Assembly: GCA_965222445.1 (NCBI GenBank)
Contig: CBDCTY010000002.1
Span: 310,001-374,000, forward strand
Direction of reading: 5' to 3'
Length of the DNA: 64,000 bases
DNA from: GCA-958296115 sp965222445
GTDB lineage: Bacteria > Chloroflexota > Dehalococcoidia > Lucifugimonadales > CAJWER01
Shown one piece after another: positions 1 through 8,854 of this stretch (its first letter is position 1; each line of letters opens with the position of its first letter). The notes below the pieces were generated by a model. The model ran no database searches. It worked only from the letters and a program-made list of their open reading frames with translations, and was not told the origin of the DNA. A program made the translations under genes and the position numbers.

Positions 1-1628
1 ACATGCTCGACGACGCTACGCTCGAACCCCAGGCCAACAATCTCGTCGAAGCTCAGGTCGTCCTCGACGTAAGCCTTGAGGATGGGGTCCAGCACCTCGT
101 AGGGCGGCAGGCTGTCCTCGTCTTTCTGGTCCGGGCGCAGCTCCGCGCTGGGCGGCTTCGTCAGGACAGCCTCGGGTATCACGGGCCTGTCCCCGAGCGA
201 GTTCCTGTACTCCGCGAGTTCGTACACCAGTGTCTTGGGCACGTCCTTGATGACCGCGTAGCCGCCTGCCATGTCGCCGTATATCGTCGCGTATCCGACG
301 GCCATCTCGCTCTTGTTTCCGGTCGTGAGGACTATGCCGCCGAACTTGTTGGCGAGGGCCATCACCAGCATCCCTCGGGTGCGCGACTGCAGATTCTCCT
401 CGGCAATGCCGTGCTCACCGCCCCTGAAACGAGGCTCCAGGGCGTCCAGGTATGCGGAGAACGGCCCCTCTATGGGGATCTCCCACAGCTCCAGGCCCAG
501 GCCCTCAGCAAGGCCCCGTGCGTCCAGGACCGACCCCTCCGATGAGTACCGGGAAGGCATCGCCACCCCAATGACGTTGTCCGGGCCAAGAGCATCGGCG
601 GCTATCGCGGCCACGACGCTGGAGTCGATCCCTCCCGACAGCGCTACGTACACCTGCTCGAAACCCGTCTTGTGGACGTAGTCGCGCGTGCCGAGCACCA
701 GGGCCGCGTACACCTCGGCGGCGCCGTCCAGCTCCGTAGGAGCGTTCGCGGCGCTCAGGGCCCTGCGAGGGCCTGAGGGCGCGTCCGACACGTCGACGTG
801 GACGGCCTTGCCCACGTCATCCAGGCTTCCCAAGCGCTCGCTCCTCGGCCTCGTGTCGCGGAGCCTCGACCTGAATACCGCCCCGACCTCGAGATCCGCT
901 ACGACCAGGTCCTCCTCGAACTGCCGCCCCCTGGCGACCTCCTCGCCCAGCGGGTCGTGGATGATGGAGCCTCCGTCGAAGACCAGCTCGTCCTGGCCAC
1001 CTACCATGTTCACGTAGGCGACGAACAGCCCGTTGTCGACGGCCCTCACCGACAGCATCCGCTCCCGCGTCCCTCGCTTGCCAGCGTAGAAGGGCGATGC
1101 GCTGACGTTGACGATCACCTCAGCCCCGGCGGCCCGCTGCACCACCGTCGGCCCCACCGAAAACCAGATGTCCTCGCATATGTTCACGCCGACGGGCGTA
1201 CCGGCAACGGAGAAGACCGGACACTCGGTACCGGCCTGGAAGTACCGCTCCTCGTCGAAGACCCCGTAGTTCGGCAGGTATATCTTGTGGTACTTGCCCA
1301 CGACCTCGCCGTCGTACATGACCGCCGCGGCGTTGTAGACGTAGGAGTTCGCGTCCGCGAACCCGACCACCACGGCAATGTCTCTGGAAGCCGACGCAAC
1401 CTGCCGCATCTTCCGGATGTTCTCCTGGATGAACTGCGGCTTGAACAGCAGGTCCTCAGGCGGGTATCCGGGGATGGCGAGCTCTGGGAACGCAACCAGG
1501 TCAGCGCCCACGTCGCGGGCGCGGTCTATGTAGTCGATGATCCTTCTGGTGTTGCCGTCCAGGTCGCCGACCGTGGGGTTGGTCTGTGCCAGGGCGATTC
1601 GAAATGTGCGCACGGCGTCTCCGCCCAT
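1..1628 (-). CDS. nadE: Glutamine-dependent NAD+ synthase, 3' end off window
   Basis: The protein makes NAD+ from deamido-NAD+ with ATP, using ammonia released from glutamine by its own N-terminal domain. Translating the minus strand gives a nitrilase-type glutaminase domain first (FPELAIPGYPPEDLL with its catalytic Glu, the Lys in GKYHKIYLPNYGVFDE, and the nucleophile Cys in GVNICEDIW). An NAD synthase domain follows, with the P-loop-like LSGGIDSSVVAAIAADALG and later TTGNKSEMAVGY. The frame is open to base 3, so the C-terminus lies outside the window. The ATG at 1628 lacks a good ribosome site; a GTG at 1613, five bases after GGAG, is a credible alternative start. The neighbour at 1707 is divergent. 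Confidence 0.95.
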   Translation of the reverse strand, partial: MGGDAVRTFRIALAQTNPTVGDLDGNTRRIIDYIDRARDVGADLVAFPELAIPGYPPEDLLFKPQFIQENIRKMRQVASASRDIAVVVGFADANSYVYNAAAVMYDGEVVGKYHKIYLPNYGVFDEERYFQAGTECPVFSVAGTPVGVNICEDIWFSVGPTVVQRAAGAEVIVNVSASPFYAGKRGTRERMLSVRAVDNGLFVAYVNMVGGQDELVFDGGSIIHDPLGEEVARGRQFEEDLVVADLEVGAVFRSRLRDTRPRSERLGSLDDVGKAVHVDVSDAPSGPRRALSAANAPTELDGAAEVYAALVLGTRDYVHKTGFEQVYVALSGGIDSSVVAAIAADALGPDNVIGVAMPSRYSSEGSVLDARGLAEGLGLELWEIPIEGPFSAYLDALEPRFRGGEHGIAEENLQSRTRGMLVMALANKFGGIVLTTGNKSEMAVGYATIYGDMAGGYAVIKDVPKTLVYELAEYRNSLGDRPVIPEAVLTKPPSAELRPDQKDEDSLPPYEVLDPILKAYVEDDLSFDEIVGLGFERSVVEH

Positions 1629-1706
1629 AGCTGGGGATGCGGGCGCCCGGAGTATAGCATAGGGCCGTACAATGGCCGAACTGGACGCAGGCATAGGAGG
1701 AGAAGC

Positions 1707-2609
1707 ATGAGCCGTTCGAACGCCGTGGTTGAACGCACCAGGGGCCCGGTGGCGCCCCTGAACATCTGCTTCGACGACGACGCGTCTGTGGACTTCGGAG
1801 CCGTGCGGAGCTACGTCGACTGGCTGTGCGAGAACGGCGCGCCGATCTTGCTGCTCACCTACGGCAGCAGCGAGTACGCCTACCTGTCGGATGACGAAGT
1901 GTGGCGGCTCACTGCCGAGATCGCGGACGTCAACGGGGGGCGCGCGCTCTTCGTCGCCGCGACAGGCTGGTGGAAGACCACGACGTGCCGTGACTACCTC
2001 AGGCATGCCGACGCGGTGGGAGCGGACGCGGTGAAGATACAGCTGCATCCGAGCTTCCCGACAGACCGGGATGCGTACCTCCGATTCTTCGATCTCATCG
2101 AGCCAGCGTCGGACATCCCGCTCTGGCTCCTAGATCCCCCTCTCGCCACCGGCATCGAGCTGGCCGCGCGGGACAACGTGGTCGGCGCCAAGGTGCACGA
2201 CACGTCCGACTACCACACCATGACGCGCGAGACCCGCAACCTGAACTTTGCGACGGTCTGCGCCGGGCAGATGCGAAGCATGGTGTTCGGCTACATGCTC
2301 GGGTCGCCTGCCTACCTGTGCACCGTCGCGCCGTTCGCCCTCCGAATCGCGTTCGACTTCTTCGACGAGCTGGAGGCACGGCAGTACGACGACGCAATGG
2401 CGATGGCCTTTCGTTACGAAGACCCCTGGTTGAAGGCGGCCCTGGAGGTCGGATGGATACACGCGATCAAGGAGGCCGTCCGACAGCGCGGCCTGTACCC
2501 TAACAGCAATCCATGCCCGCCCCAGCCGGGTACGACGCGGGAGCAGAGCGCGAAGGTCGCCGAGGCCATGGAGGCCGTGTTCGGGCTGCTTCCGGTTTCG
2601 CCGTTCTGA
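1707..2609 (+). CDS. Dihydrodipicolinate synthase (DapA/NanA) family aldolase
   Basis: A 300-residue class I aldolase-like TIM-barrel protein. The N-terminal LLTYGSSEYAYLSDDE corresponds to the GTTGE...L..EE region of the DapA family, and the Lys in VVGAKVHDTSDY is in the place of the Schiff-base lysine. The ATG is preceded by AGGAGG at 1696-1701, which decides this start over far upstream in-frame codons that would run through nadE. It stands alone between the divergent nadE and proB, so it need not act in lysine synthesis; family members also cleave sialic acid, keto-deoxy sugars and similar oxo-acids. The substrate cannot be read from sequence. Confidence 0.85.
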   Translation: MSRSNAVVERTRGPVAPLNICFDDDASVDFGAVRSYVDWLCENGAPILLLTYGSSEYAYLSDDEVWRLTAEIADVNGGRALFVAATGWWKTTTCRDYLRHADAVGADAVKIQLHPSFPTDRDAYLRFFDLIEPASDIPLWLLDPPLATGIELAARDNVVGAKVHDTSDYHTMTRETRNLNFATVCAGQMRSMVFGYMLGSPAYLCTVAPFALRIAFDFFDELEARQYDDAMAMAFRYEDPWLKAALEVGWIHAIKEAVRQRGLYPNSNPCPPQPGTTREQSAKVAEAMEAVFGLLPVSPF

Positions 2610-2843
2610 GCATGCTGAGCTGGCGCCCGGGGCTGTTCAGTTCGATTTCGGGCTATGTCGATTGAGGGTGGTTCTACGGAGAGGCTGGACGGAGACAGCG
2701 CTGGTATCCTGCGGCTAGCACTCGAATCCTGAAGGCGTCAACAAGTTGATCTGTCCCAAGTCCGCTTCCTCTCCCGTAGCACCGCCCTGAGCATTTCGCG
2801 AGGACTCCCGGGCCCTCTATTCTGTCGGCGTGTGCCAGCCATT
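2610..2843. other. Intergenic stretch without a recognised gene
   Basis: Between the aldolase and proB, with no convincing open frame. The only signal seen is the extended -10 box at its right end, listed separately. Confidence 0.5.
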
Positions 2844-2852
2844 TGGTATAAT
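2844..2852 (+). promoter_or_regulatory. Candidate extended -10 promoter box for proB
   Basis: The sequence TGGTATAAT matches a TGnTATAAT extended -10 exactly and lies 34 bases before the proB ATG. No clear -35 hexamer is visible. The text around it resembles the right end of the family B miniature elements (GGTATAA), so it may be a decayed element end reused as a promoter; this is inference. Confidence 0.35.
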
Positions 2853-2885
2853 CGCAAGTGCCCCGGCCGCTGCCCCGTGACTCCC

Positions 2886-4058
2886 ATGTCATCCTCCAAC
2901 AACAATACGCCCTCCGCATCGCCCGGCCTCGACGACAAGGCCGTCTACCGCAGGGTGGTCGTGAAGGCTGGCACGACCCTGCTCACGAAGGGCGGAGACC
3001 GTCTGAACCTGCAGGTGATGGCGACGCTGGTCGAGCAGATCGCCGAGCTTCGTCAGGATGGGGTCGAGATCATCCTCGTTACGTCGGGGGCAGTGGCCGC
3101 CGGCCGTCACGTCCTGGGAGTGCCCCGCGAAGGCCGGGGCGTCCCTTTCAGGCAGGTCCTGGCGGCGGCGGGACAGGGCAGGCTCATGCACGCCTACGAG
3201 CAGCTATTCGAGTGGAATCAGACTCCCGTGGCGCAGGCACTGCTCTCTCGCAAGGACCTGACCGAGAGGCAGGGCTACCTGAACATTCGCAATACACTCA
3301 CGAAGCTGATCGACCTGGGCGTGGTTCCGATAGTGAACGAGAACGACGTAGTGGCGGTCGACGAGCTGGCGGGGGAGTTCTTCGGGGACAACGACAACCT
3401 CTCGGCCATGGTCGCAAACCTCGTGGACGCCGATCTGCTGGTCATCCTGGGGCAGACGGAGGGGCTGTTCACCGCCGACCCCCACCTGGACCCGGACGCC
3501 AGGCTCATTCCACTGGTGGAGCGCGTGGACGAGAGCATCGAAGCTGCGGCCAGCGGCTCCTGGCAGGGACAGGGCCAGGGGGGCATGACGACCAAGCTGG
3601 AAGCGGCCAAGCTGGCCACGGCTTCGGGAGTTCACATGGCGATTGCGAGCGGCTTGGCGCCGGACGCAATCCGCAGATTGATTAGAGGCGAGCATATCGG
3701 CACGTTCTTCCCTGCCACGGCTTCGAAGATGGAGAGCCGCAAGCGCTGGATGCTGAGCGGACTATCGACGAAGGGCCGGATAGTCGTTGACGACGGGGCC
3801 GCGAAGGTGCTCAGGAGCAGGAACGTCAGCCTGCTTCCCGCGGGCGTCACGAGAGTGGACGGCTCCTTCGTCCGTGGCGACATCGTTGCGGTCCTCGACG
3901 TGGAGATGAACGAGATCGCCGCCGGGATCACCAACTACGGCTCGGCGGACGTGGAAAAGATCAAGGGCCGCCAGTCGGGCGAAGTGGAAGGACTGCTGGG
4001 CCACGAGTACGGCGACGAGGTCGTGCACCGCAGCAACATGGTGCGCATGGAGCGGTGA
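2886..4058 (+). CDS. proB: Glutamate 5-kinase
   Basis: First enzyme of proline synthesis: phosphorylates glutamate to gamma-glutamyl phosphate in the cytoplasm. The 390-residue protein has an amino-acid kinase domain (VVVKAGTTLLT near the start, then LVTSGAVAAGR, PIVNENDVVAVDE, FGDNDNLSAMVA) and a C-terminal PUA domain (about residues 290-380), the full-length bacterial architecture. The ATG at 2886 is chosen because the kinase core starts about 20 residues later; an upstream in-frame codon at 2832 would add residues and swallow the -10 box. proA follows in the same direction, now separated by an inserted repeat. Confidence 0.95.
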   Translation: MSSSNNNTPSASPGLDDKAVYRRVVVKAGTTLLTKGGDRLNLQVMATLVEQIAELRQDGVEIILVTSGAVAAGRHVLGVPREGRGVPFRQVLAAAGQGRLMHAYEQLFEWNQTPVAQALLSRKDLTERQGYLNIRNTLTKLIDLGVVPIVNENDVVAVDELAGEFFGDNDNLSAMVANLVDADLLVILGQTEGLFTADPHLDPDARLIPLVERVDESIEAAASGSWQGQGQGGMTTKLEAAKLATASGVHMAIASGLAPDAIRRLIRGEHIGTFFPATASKMESRKRWMLSGLSTKGRIVVDDGAAKVLRSRNVSLLPAGVTRVDGSFVRGDIVAVLDVEMNEIAAGITNYGSADVEKIKGRQSGEVEGLLGHEYGDEVVHRSNMVRMER

Positions 4059-4069
4059 CCTACACACGG

Positions 4070-4203
4070 GGCCTTTCCAAAGTTGGCTCCCTGCGGAAGG
4101 GACATACCCTACCGCCCACCTGGATTCCCGCCCCCGACTTCTCGGGGGCAGGCTCTGCGCGGGAATGACGGTATGTGGTTTATGGGACAATGGAAAGGCC
4201 CTG
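4070..4203. mobile_element. Family A miniature element, copy 1 (between proB and proA)
   Basis: Ends are GGGCCTTTCCAAAGT on the left and the inverted ACAATGGAAAGGCCCTG on the right. The 15-bp sequence GACCTACACACGGGG occurs at 4057-4071 and again at 4204-4218, directly flanking the element, as expected for a target duplication. The interior carries the common CCCCCGACTTCTCGGGGG palindrome. There is no coding capacity. Removing it would leave proA about 25 bp behind proB. Confidence 0.75.
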
Positions 4204-4229
4204 GACCTACACACGGGGAGCGTGAACAG

Positions 4230-5504
4230 ATGCAAGCAGTATCCGTCGACCTCCGGGCTATGGGCAAGAGGGCGCGCACGGCGGCCCATAAACTCACAAC
4301 CCTCTCCACCGAAGCGAAGAATGAGGCGCTGACCAACATCGCAGCCGGCCTTGCGTCGAGGCAGGACGAGATCCTCTCGGCCAACGAGTCGGACTGCGAG
4401 AGGGCCGGCCGCGATGGAATGAGCGCCGCTTCCCTCGACCGCCTCGTGCTCGACCCCGGGCGGCTGGAGGGCATGGCGAGGGACGTCATGTCCGTCGCCG
4501 CTCTTCCCGACCCCGTGGGCGAGATCTTGGAGTCCAGGGAGCTGCCGAACGGCCTCCAGGTCAGCAGGCGCAGGGTCCCCCTTGGCGTGATCGGCGCAAT
4601 CTACGAGAGCCGGCCCAACGTCACGGTCGACATAGCCGCGCTCTGCTTCAAGTCGGGGAACGCGGTGATCCTGAAGGGCGGCAGCGAGGCGCTGGCCTCG
4701 AACTCCGTGCTGGCCTCGGTCGTCAGAGACGGTATCGAGGCATCGGGAGCGCCCGCCGACGCCGTCCAGTTCGTCGACTCGACGGACCGCGCCCTGGTGG
4801 GCGAGATGCTCGCCATGAAGGAGTACATCGACCTCGTGGTGCCGCGCGGGGGCGCGGAGCTCGTGCGCCGCGTCGCATCCGAGGCGGCCATGCCGGCCAT
4901 CACCGGCGGCATCGGGGTGTGCCATACATACGTGGACAGGGATGCGGACATCGACATGGCAATCTCCATCGTCCACAACGCAAAGGTGCAACGGCCCTAC
5001 GTCTGCAACGCGCTGGACACGGTGCTGGTCCACTCCATGGCGGCCCCGAAGTTCCTGCCGCGCATCGCCCAGTCGTGGGCCGACGACGGCGTGGAGATGC
5101 GCTGCGACCGCCGCGCCCTGAGCATCCTCGGCCAGGCCGACGAGCGAAATACCCGCCTCGCAGCCGAGGACGACTGGGGCACGGAATTCCTCGCCCTCAC
5201 CGCCGCCATCAAGGTCGTCGACTCTATGGACGAGGCCCTGGCCCATATCGAGACATACACGTCGGGACACACCGAGGCCATCGTCACCGACGACCGGGAG
5301 TCGGCCACACGGTTCGTCGACGAGGTGGATGCCGGGGTCGTGATGGTCAACGCCAGCACACGGTTCAACGACGGCTCCCAGCTCGGGCTCGGCGCGGAGG
5401 TCGGGATCAGCACCGACAAGCTGCACGCCCGCGGCCCCATAGGCCTCACCGAGCTGACCTCATACAAGTGGACGGTATTCGGAACGGGACAGGTACGTAC
5501 CTAG
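4230..5504 (+). CDS. proA: Glutamate-5-semialdehyde dehydrogenase (gamma-glutamyl phosphate reductase)
   Basis: Second proline-synthesis enzyme, reducing gamma-glutamyl phosphate with NADPH. At 424 residues it has the normal family length and aldehyde-dehydrogenase fold: GVIGAIYESRPNVTVD, LKGGSEALASN, the PRGGAELVRRVA loop, and the catalytic Cys in AKVQRPYVCNALDTVLV. The ATG at 4230 follows GGGGAG at 4215-4220 within the duplicated target sequence. An in-frame upstream codon at 4083 lies inside the inserted element and is rejected. Originally this was surely an operon with proB; the element may now affect read-through. Confidence 0.95.
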   Translation: MQAVSVDLRAMGKRARTAAHKLTTLSTEAKNEALTNIAAGLASRQDEILSANESDCERAGRDGMSAASLDRLVLDPGRLEGMARDVMSVAALPDPVGEILESRELPNGLQVSRRRVPLGVIGAIYESRPNVTVDIAALCFKSGNAVILKGGSEALASNSVLASVVRDGIEASGAPADAVQFVDSTDRALVGEMLAMKEYIDLVVPRGGAELVRRVASEAAMPAITGGIGVCHTYVDRDADIDMAISIVHNAKVQRPYVCNALDTVLVHSMAAPKFLPRIAQSWADDGVEMRCDRRALSILGQADERNTRLAAEDDWGTEFLALTAAIKVVDSMDEALAHIETYTSGHTEAIVTDDRESATRFVDEVDAGVVMVNASTRFNDGSQLGLGAEVGISTDKLHARGPIGLTELTSYKWTVFGTGQVRT

Positions 5505-5576
5505 AGTCGACCGGCAGCCCCTACCGATAACGGAGTGTTGGGACGGGGCGGACCACATGCAATCAGAGGCACCCTA

Positions 5577-5891
5577 ATGGCAAGATTCTTCTTCGAACGA
5601 GAGTGCAGGACCCCGTATTCAGAGTGTTACACGGTCCTGGACGACGACGATCCAATAGGCCGCGTGGACATACACTTCGCCGAGGTGATGATCCACTCCA
5701 CGGTGAGCATCGGCGAGAGCCTCACGAACGACGACATCCAGGACCTGATCGACGCAATCGACCGTGAGCTGCTGGACGCTATGGGCATCGTAAAGCAGGA
5801 GCTCGTGATCCACGTGCACCAGGGGCGCGACCTGGGCGTCTTCACCACGCGGGGCTTCGAGGGCAACGGCGGCCACGAGCGCCTGAACTAA
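5577..5891 (+). CDS. Small acidic hypothetical protein
   Basis: A 104-residue protein of unknown function, rich in Asp and Glu, beginning MARFFFERECRTPYSECY. There is no signal peptide, membrane segment or recognised motif. The ATG is preceded by CAGAGG at a usual distance. Its TAA stop codon (5889-5891) is also the 3-bp target copied by the family B element that starts at the next base, so the insertion kept the reading frame intact. It could be co-transcribed with proA, 72 bp upstream. Confidence 0.65.
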   Translation: MARFFFERECRTPYSECYTVLDDDDPIGRVDIHFAEVMIHSTVSIGESLTNDDIQDLIDAIDRELLDAMGIVKQELVIHVHQGRDLGVFTTRGFEGNGGHERLN

Positions 5892-6014
5892 TACCAGTTC
5901 GCTGTGATGCCGCCGTATATGTGCGGCCAGGGAGTGGGTTCCCGCCCCCGACTGCTCGGGGGCAGGCTCTTCGCGGGAATGACGGCTTTACGGCGCGCTC
6001 AAAACGAAAAGGTA
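5892..6014. mobile_element. Family B miniature element, copy 1
   Basis: Length 123 bp, beginning TACCAGTTCGCTGTGATGCC and ending GAAAAGGTA, flanked by TAA on both sides (5889-5891 and 6015-6017). The interior holds the nested palindrome CCCGCCCCCGA...TCGGGGG...GCGGG. It lies directly beside copy 2, sharing the TAA between them. Confidence 0.8.
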
Positions 6015-6017
6015 TAA

Positions 6018-6140
6018 TACCAAGTCACCGTGATGCCGCCGTATATGTGTGGCCAAGGAGTGGGTTCCCGCCCCCGACTGCTCGGGGGCAGGCTCTTCGC
6101 GGGAATGACGGCTTTACGGCGCGCTCAAAACGAAATGGTA
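6018..6140. mobile_element. Family B miniature element, copy 2
   Basis: Length 123 bp, from TACCAAGTCACCGTGATGCC to CGAAATGGTA, flanked by TAA at 6015-6017 and 6141-6143. It is nearly identical to copy 1 and in the same orientation, making a tandem pair separated only by the shared 3-bp target. Confidence 0.8.
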
Positions 6141-6170
6141 TAACTCCCCGCTTGGGCTGAGCGCCGGGCA

Positions 6171-8180
6171 TCAGGACGCGTGGACGAAGAGCCCCACCCT
6201 GCGCCACAGGTCCACTCCCTGCAGCCGCAGAGTGACGACCTCGCCGGAGGCGACAGATCTCGGCAGCTCCGCCCGGACGCGGAAGGGGAACTCCACCAGC
6301 TCCAGGAGCGCGGTGCGGCGGCCTCCGCTGTCCAGCACGACCGCCTCGAACAGGTCCGGGCCGCCTGGAGGCATCCGCGCGCCCTCGAGATACTTCAGGA
6401 ACCAGTACCTCTTCCGCCCCTCCTCGATCCTCGACAGCTCCCTCATCTGCACCTCGGCCCGCTGTGCGACCGATTCCACCTCGTCCGGCGCGTACAGGGG
6501 TTTGCCATCGGCCAGGAAACCGCCAATCTGCCGCTGTACGATCAGGTCGGGGTAGCGCCTCAGAGGGGACGTCGCCTGGAGATACGCGCTCACGCCGAGC
6601 CCATCGTGCGCCATCGGCTCCGTGGATACTCGCGCCGCCTGCATCCGTCGGGCGACGCTGTAGCGCGTCATAAGCGGCGTGGCCCGCTCGTCGAGCCCAG
6701 ACAGGCCCGGCATGTCCGAAAGGTCCGGGCGCCGCTGGGACCGGTACACGGCGGGCAGCCCGTTCTCGGAGCAGAACCGGGCAAGGAGCGAGTTGCACAG
6801 TATCATCAGCTCGGCCACTATCTGATTGCCGGGCGACGAGCGGTCCCGCAGGCTGACCTCGACCTCCCCCGACGCCCGGACCTTGACGCTCATCTCATGC
6901 TGGTCTATGTTGACGGCCCCCTGCTTCTCGCGCTTGAGTCGAAGGGCGTTGGCTAGGCGGCACAGCCCCTCGATCATCGGGCGCCGGCGCCCCCCTGTCT
7001 GCACCACCGCATCGACCTCCTCGTATGAGAGGGCCGCGGCGCTCCTGATCGTCGACGGCACCACATGCCAGCTAGACACGTCTCCTTCTCCGGTCAACTC
7101 CGCAACCAAGCTGACCGCCAGCCGCTCCTCGCCCGGGTCCAGGCTTCCCGCGCCCCTCGTAAGGGCATCGGGAAGCATCGGTATGGTGCGCTCCGGGAGG
7201 TAGAGGCTCGCCATGCGCCGGTCCGCCTCCCGGTCCATCGGCCCCGCTCGAGGCGCAAGCGCCCCCGCGTCCGCGATGTGCACTCCGAGCCGGTAGCCGG
7301 ACTCCAGGACCTCCAGGGAGAGGGCGTCGTCCCTGTCGGTCGTCTCCTCGTCGTCGATCGTGACCGCGTCGAGGTGGGTGAGGTCCTCCCTGTCCGACCC
7401 GCTCGGCGCGAAGGCCGCGGCTATTGCCTGTCCCTCCTCCAGCGCCTCGGACGGGAAGTCCGAACGAATCCCCGCCCTTCGGAGCTCCAGGGACTCGTCC
7501 GGGCCGAATACGCCGGAGCTCACCAGCATCTCGAAGCAGGCACGCTGGAGGTCGCGAGTCGCCGGCGACGACGCCTCCACCAGCTCTCTGGCCACCCTGC
7601 GGCGGGGAAGGTCCTCGCCGTGGACGGCGTAGCCGACCAGCACATCGACCAGGGACTCCTGGTGGGGGCTCATAGCCTCGGGGAGCCGGCCTGCGGACAT
7701 GGCATCGACCAGCCCCCGCGCGTCCCGCGCGTTCTCGGCCTCGCGCCGCCGCCTCTCCAGCAGGTTCTCATGGTCTTCCCGCGTTCGCGGCCTGTACTTC
7801 CCCGTGCCGCTCAAGAAGAGGTCGGTCGCTCGTTCTAGGCAGAGGAGCAGCGCCGTGAGTTCCAGGGCCCCCGGACTCGCTGGCCAGTAGAGCTCGGCCA
7901 GATCCTCCAGCGAGGACTCCTCCTGCTCGTCGGTAAGGACGTCCCACACCTCTGAGAGGTCGATCTCACTGGATGCGTCCCTGGCGTTGTCGCAAAACTC
8001 CTCGAAGCGCTCCGCCTCATCCGCCAGAACGCCGGTAGTGAGCATGACCCGCTCGGAAGGAATTCGGGCAACCTTATTCCTACCGAGGAGAACGGAAACT
8101 CGCCCGTTCCGCTCTTCACGGAAACGGACGATTGTCACCCCACCACTCAGGCGGGCAACTAGGATTTCGCCCGGAAGCAT
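6171..8180 (-). CDS. RNB-domain exoribonuclease (RNase II/R family)
   Basis: A 669-residue 3'-5' exoribonuclease-like protein. The catalytic RNB domain is recognised by DAVTIDDEETTDRDDALS with its metal-binding aspartates, and by YLQATSPLRRYPDLIVQRQI, a family signature. The N-terminus is shorter and less conserved than RNase R cold-shock domains, and a weak S1-like region closes the protein (about residues 600-669). The architecture resembles the short RNase II-like proteins seen in cyanobacteria and Chloroflexi. It is transcribed alone, convergent with the upstream genes, with two miniature elements just past its stop. Role in RNA turnover is inferred from family. Confidence 0.88.
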   Translation of the reverse strand: MLPGEILVARLSGGVTIVRFREERNGRVSVLLGRNKVARIPSERVMLTTGVLADEAERFEEFCDNARDASSEIDLSEVWDVLTDEQEESSLEDLAELYWPASPGALELTALLLCLERATDLFLSGTGKYRPRTREDHENLLERRRREAENARDARGLVDAMSAGRLPEAMSPHQESLVDVLVGYAVHGEDLPRRRVARELVEASSPATRDLQRACFEMLVSSGVFGPDESLELRRAGIRSDFPSEALEEGQAIAAAFAPSGSDREDLTHLDAVTIDDEETTDRDDALSLEVLESGYRLGVHIADAGALAPRAGPMDREADRRMASLYLPERTIPMLPDALTRGAGSLDPGEERLAVSLVAELTGEGDVSSWHVVPSTIRSAAALSYEEVDAVVQTGGRRRPMIEGLCRLANALRLKREKQGAVNIDQHEMSVKVRASGEVEVSLRDRSSPGNQIVAELMILCNSLLARFCSENGLPAVYRSQRRPDLSDMPGLSGLDERATPLMTRYSVARRMQAARVSTEPMAHDGLGVSAYLQATSPLRRYPDLIVQRQIGGFLADGKPLYAPDEVESVAQRAEVQMRELSRIEEGRKRYWFLKYLEGARMPPGGPDLFEAVVLDSGGRRTALLELVEFPFRVRAELPRSVASGEVVTLRLQGVDLWRRVGLFVHAS

Positions 8181-8263
8181 AGTCCCTCGATTCTAGCATC
8201 CTGCCCGAAGTGGGGAGAGATCAGGCGGGGGGCTCTTACCTCTTCCCCGAGGGGGAAGACTGA

Positions 8264-8386
8264 TACCAATTTGGCGTGATGCCGCCATATATGTGCGGCC
8301 AGGGAGTGGGTTCCCGCCCCCGACTGCTCGGGGGCAGGCTCTTCGCGGGAATGACGGCTTTACGGTGCGCTCAAAATGAATTGGTA
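8264..8386. mobile_element. Family B miniature element, copy 3 (TGA target)
   Basis: Length 123 bp, TACCAATTTGGCGTGATGCC to ATGAATTGGTA. It is flanked by TGA at 8261-8263 and 8387-8389, which shows that the duplicated target is 3 bp and of TNA form. It sits at the 3' end of the decayed DUF559 gene. Confidence 0.85.
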
Positions 8387-8756
8387 TGAGATGGGGGCTC
8401 TCGGCTCACCCTGAAGGGCCTCCAAGATGACGTGCTCAACCCCTTCCCATATTCCCAAGAACGTCCGTATTCCAGAATCGCAACACGCGGAAACTCCTCG
8501 ATTCCAGCCACGCGGTCCTTTCGTTATCGCAGCGACTTCCAGCGTGTTGGCCCCCGTCAAGCTCGACTATCAGCCTCTGCTCGAAACAGAGGAAGTCGAC
8601 GATGTAAGCGCCAATGGGCTGCTGCCTGCGGAACCGATATCCGGATAGCTGTCGCTTCCGTAGATGTTGCCACAGGAGGCCCTCAGCTTTCGTGGCATTG
8701 CGCCTAAGGATTCTCGCTCTATCCTCTGGAATCAGCGGTCCCTTGCCATTCGGAAT
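8360..8756 (-). pseudogene. DUF559-domain protein, frameshifted
   Basis: The minus strand encodes a DUF559 protein (restriction-endonuclease-like fold): RRNATKAEGLLWQHLRKRQ, GYRFRRQQPIGAYIVDFLC, ELDGGQHAG and FRVLRFWN are diagnostic. The frame then stops after NTDVLGNMGRG at 8436, while the expected tail (EGVEHVILEALQGE) continues in another frame and runs into the family B element at 8386. No ATG or GTG start is visible; the frame begins near an ATT at 8756 after a purine-rich stretch. The frameshift and the missing start suggest decay, though a single-base assembly error is possible. Function of intact members is unclear. Confidence 0.7.
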
Positions 8757-8799
8757 AGAGTGACCGCTTTCTTTCTCCCATATGGTTTGCGTGCTCAGT

Positions 8800-8852
8800 G
8801 GGCTAGGTGAGAGCCCCCATCCTAACCTTTCCCCTCGGGGGGAAGGGACTTG
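8800..8852. repeat. Intergenic CCCCATCCTAACC / CCCCTCGGGGGG motif
   Basis: Short hairpin-prone text (TTTCCCCTCGGGGGGAA) that recurs with variations at 13000-13120, 21590-21650, 52281-52335 and 60430-60590. It contains no gene. Confidence 0.5.
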
Positions 8853-8854
8853 CG

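Noticed and set aside
798..1706. In-frame N-terminal extension of the DapA-family gene
   Set aside because: It runs antisense through nadE; the ATG at 1707 has a strong ribosome site and matches the family start.
3762..5426. Long minus-strand open frame (554 codons) opposite proB-proA
   Set aside because: It is antisense to two clear proline-synthesis genes and has low-complexity His/Asp-rich text typical of high-GC shadows.
5921..6160. 79-codon protein with two GFPPPTARGQALRGNDG units
   Set aside because: It is a translation of the two tandem family B elements, a frequent false gene call.
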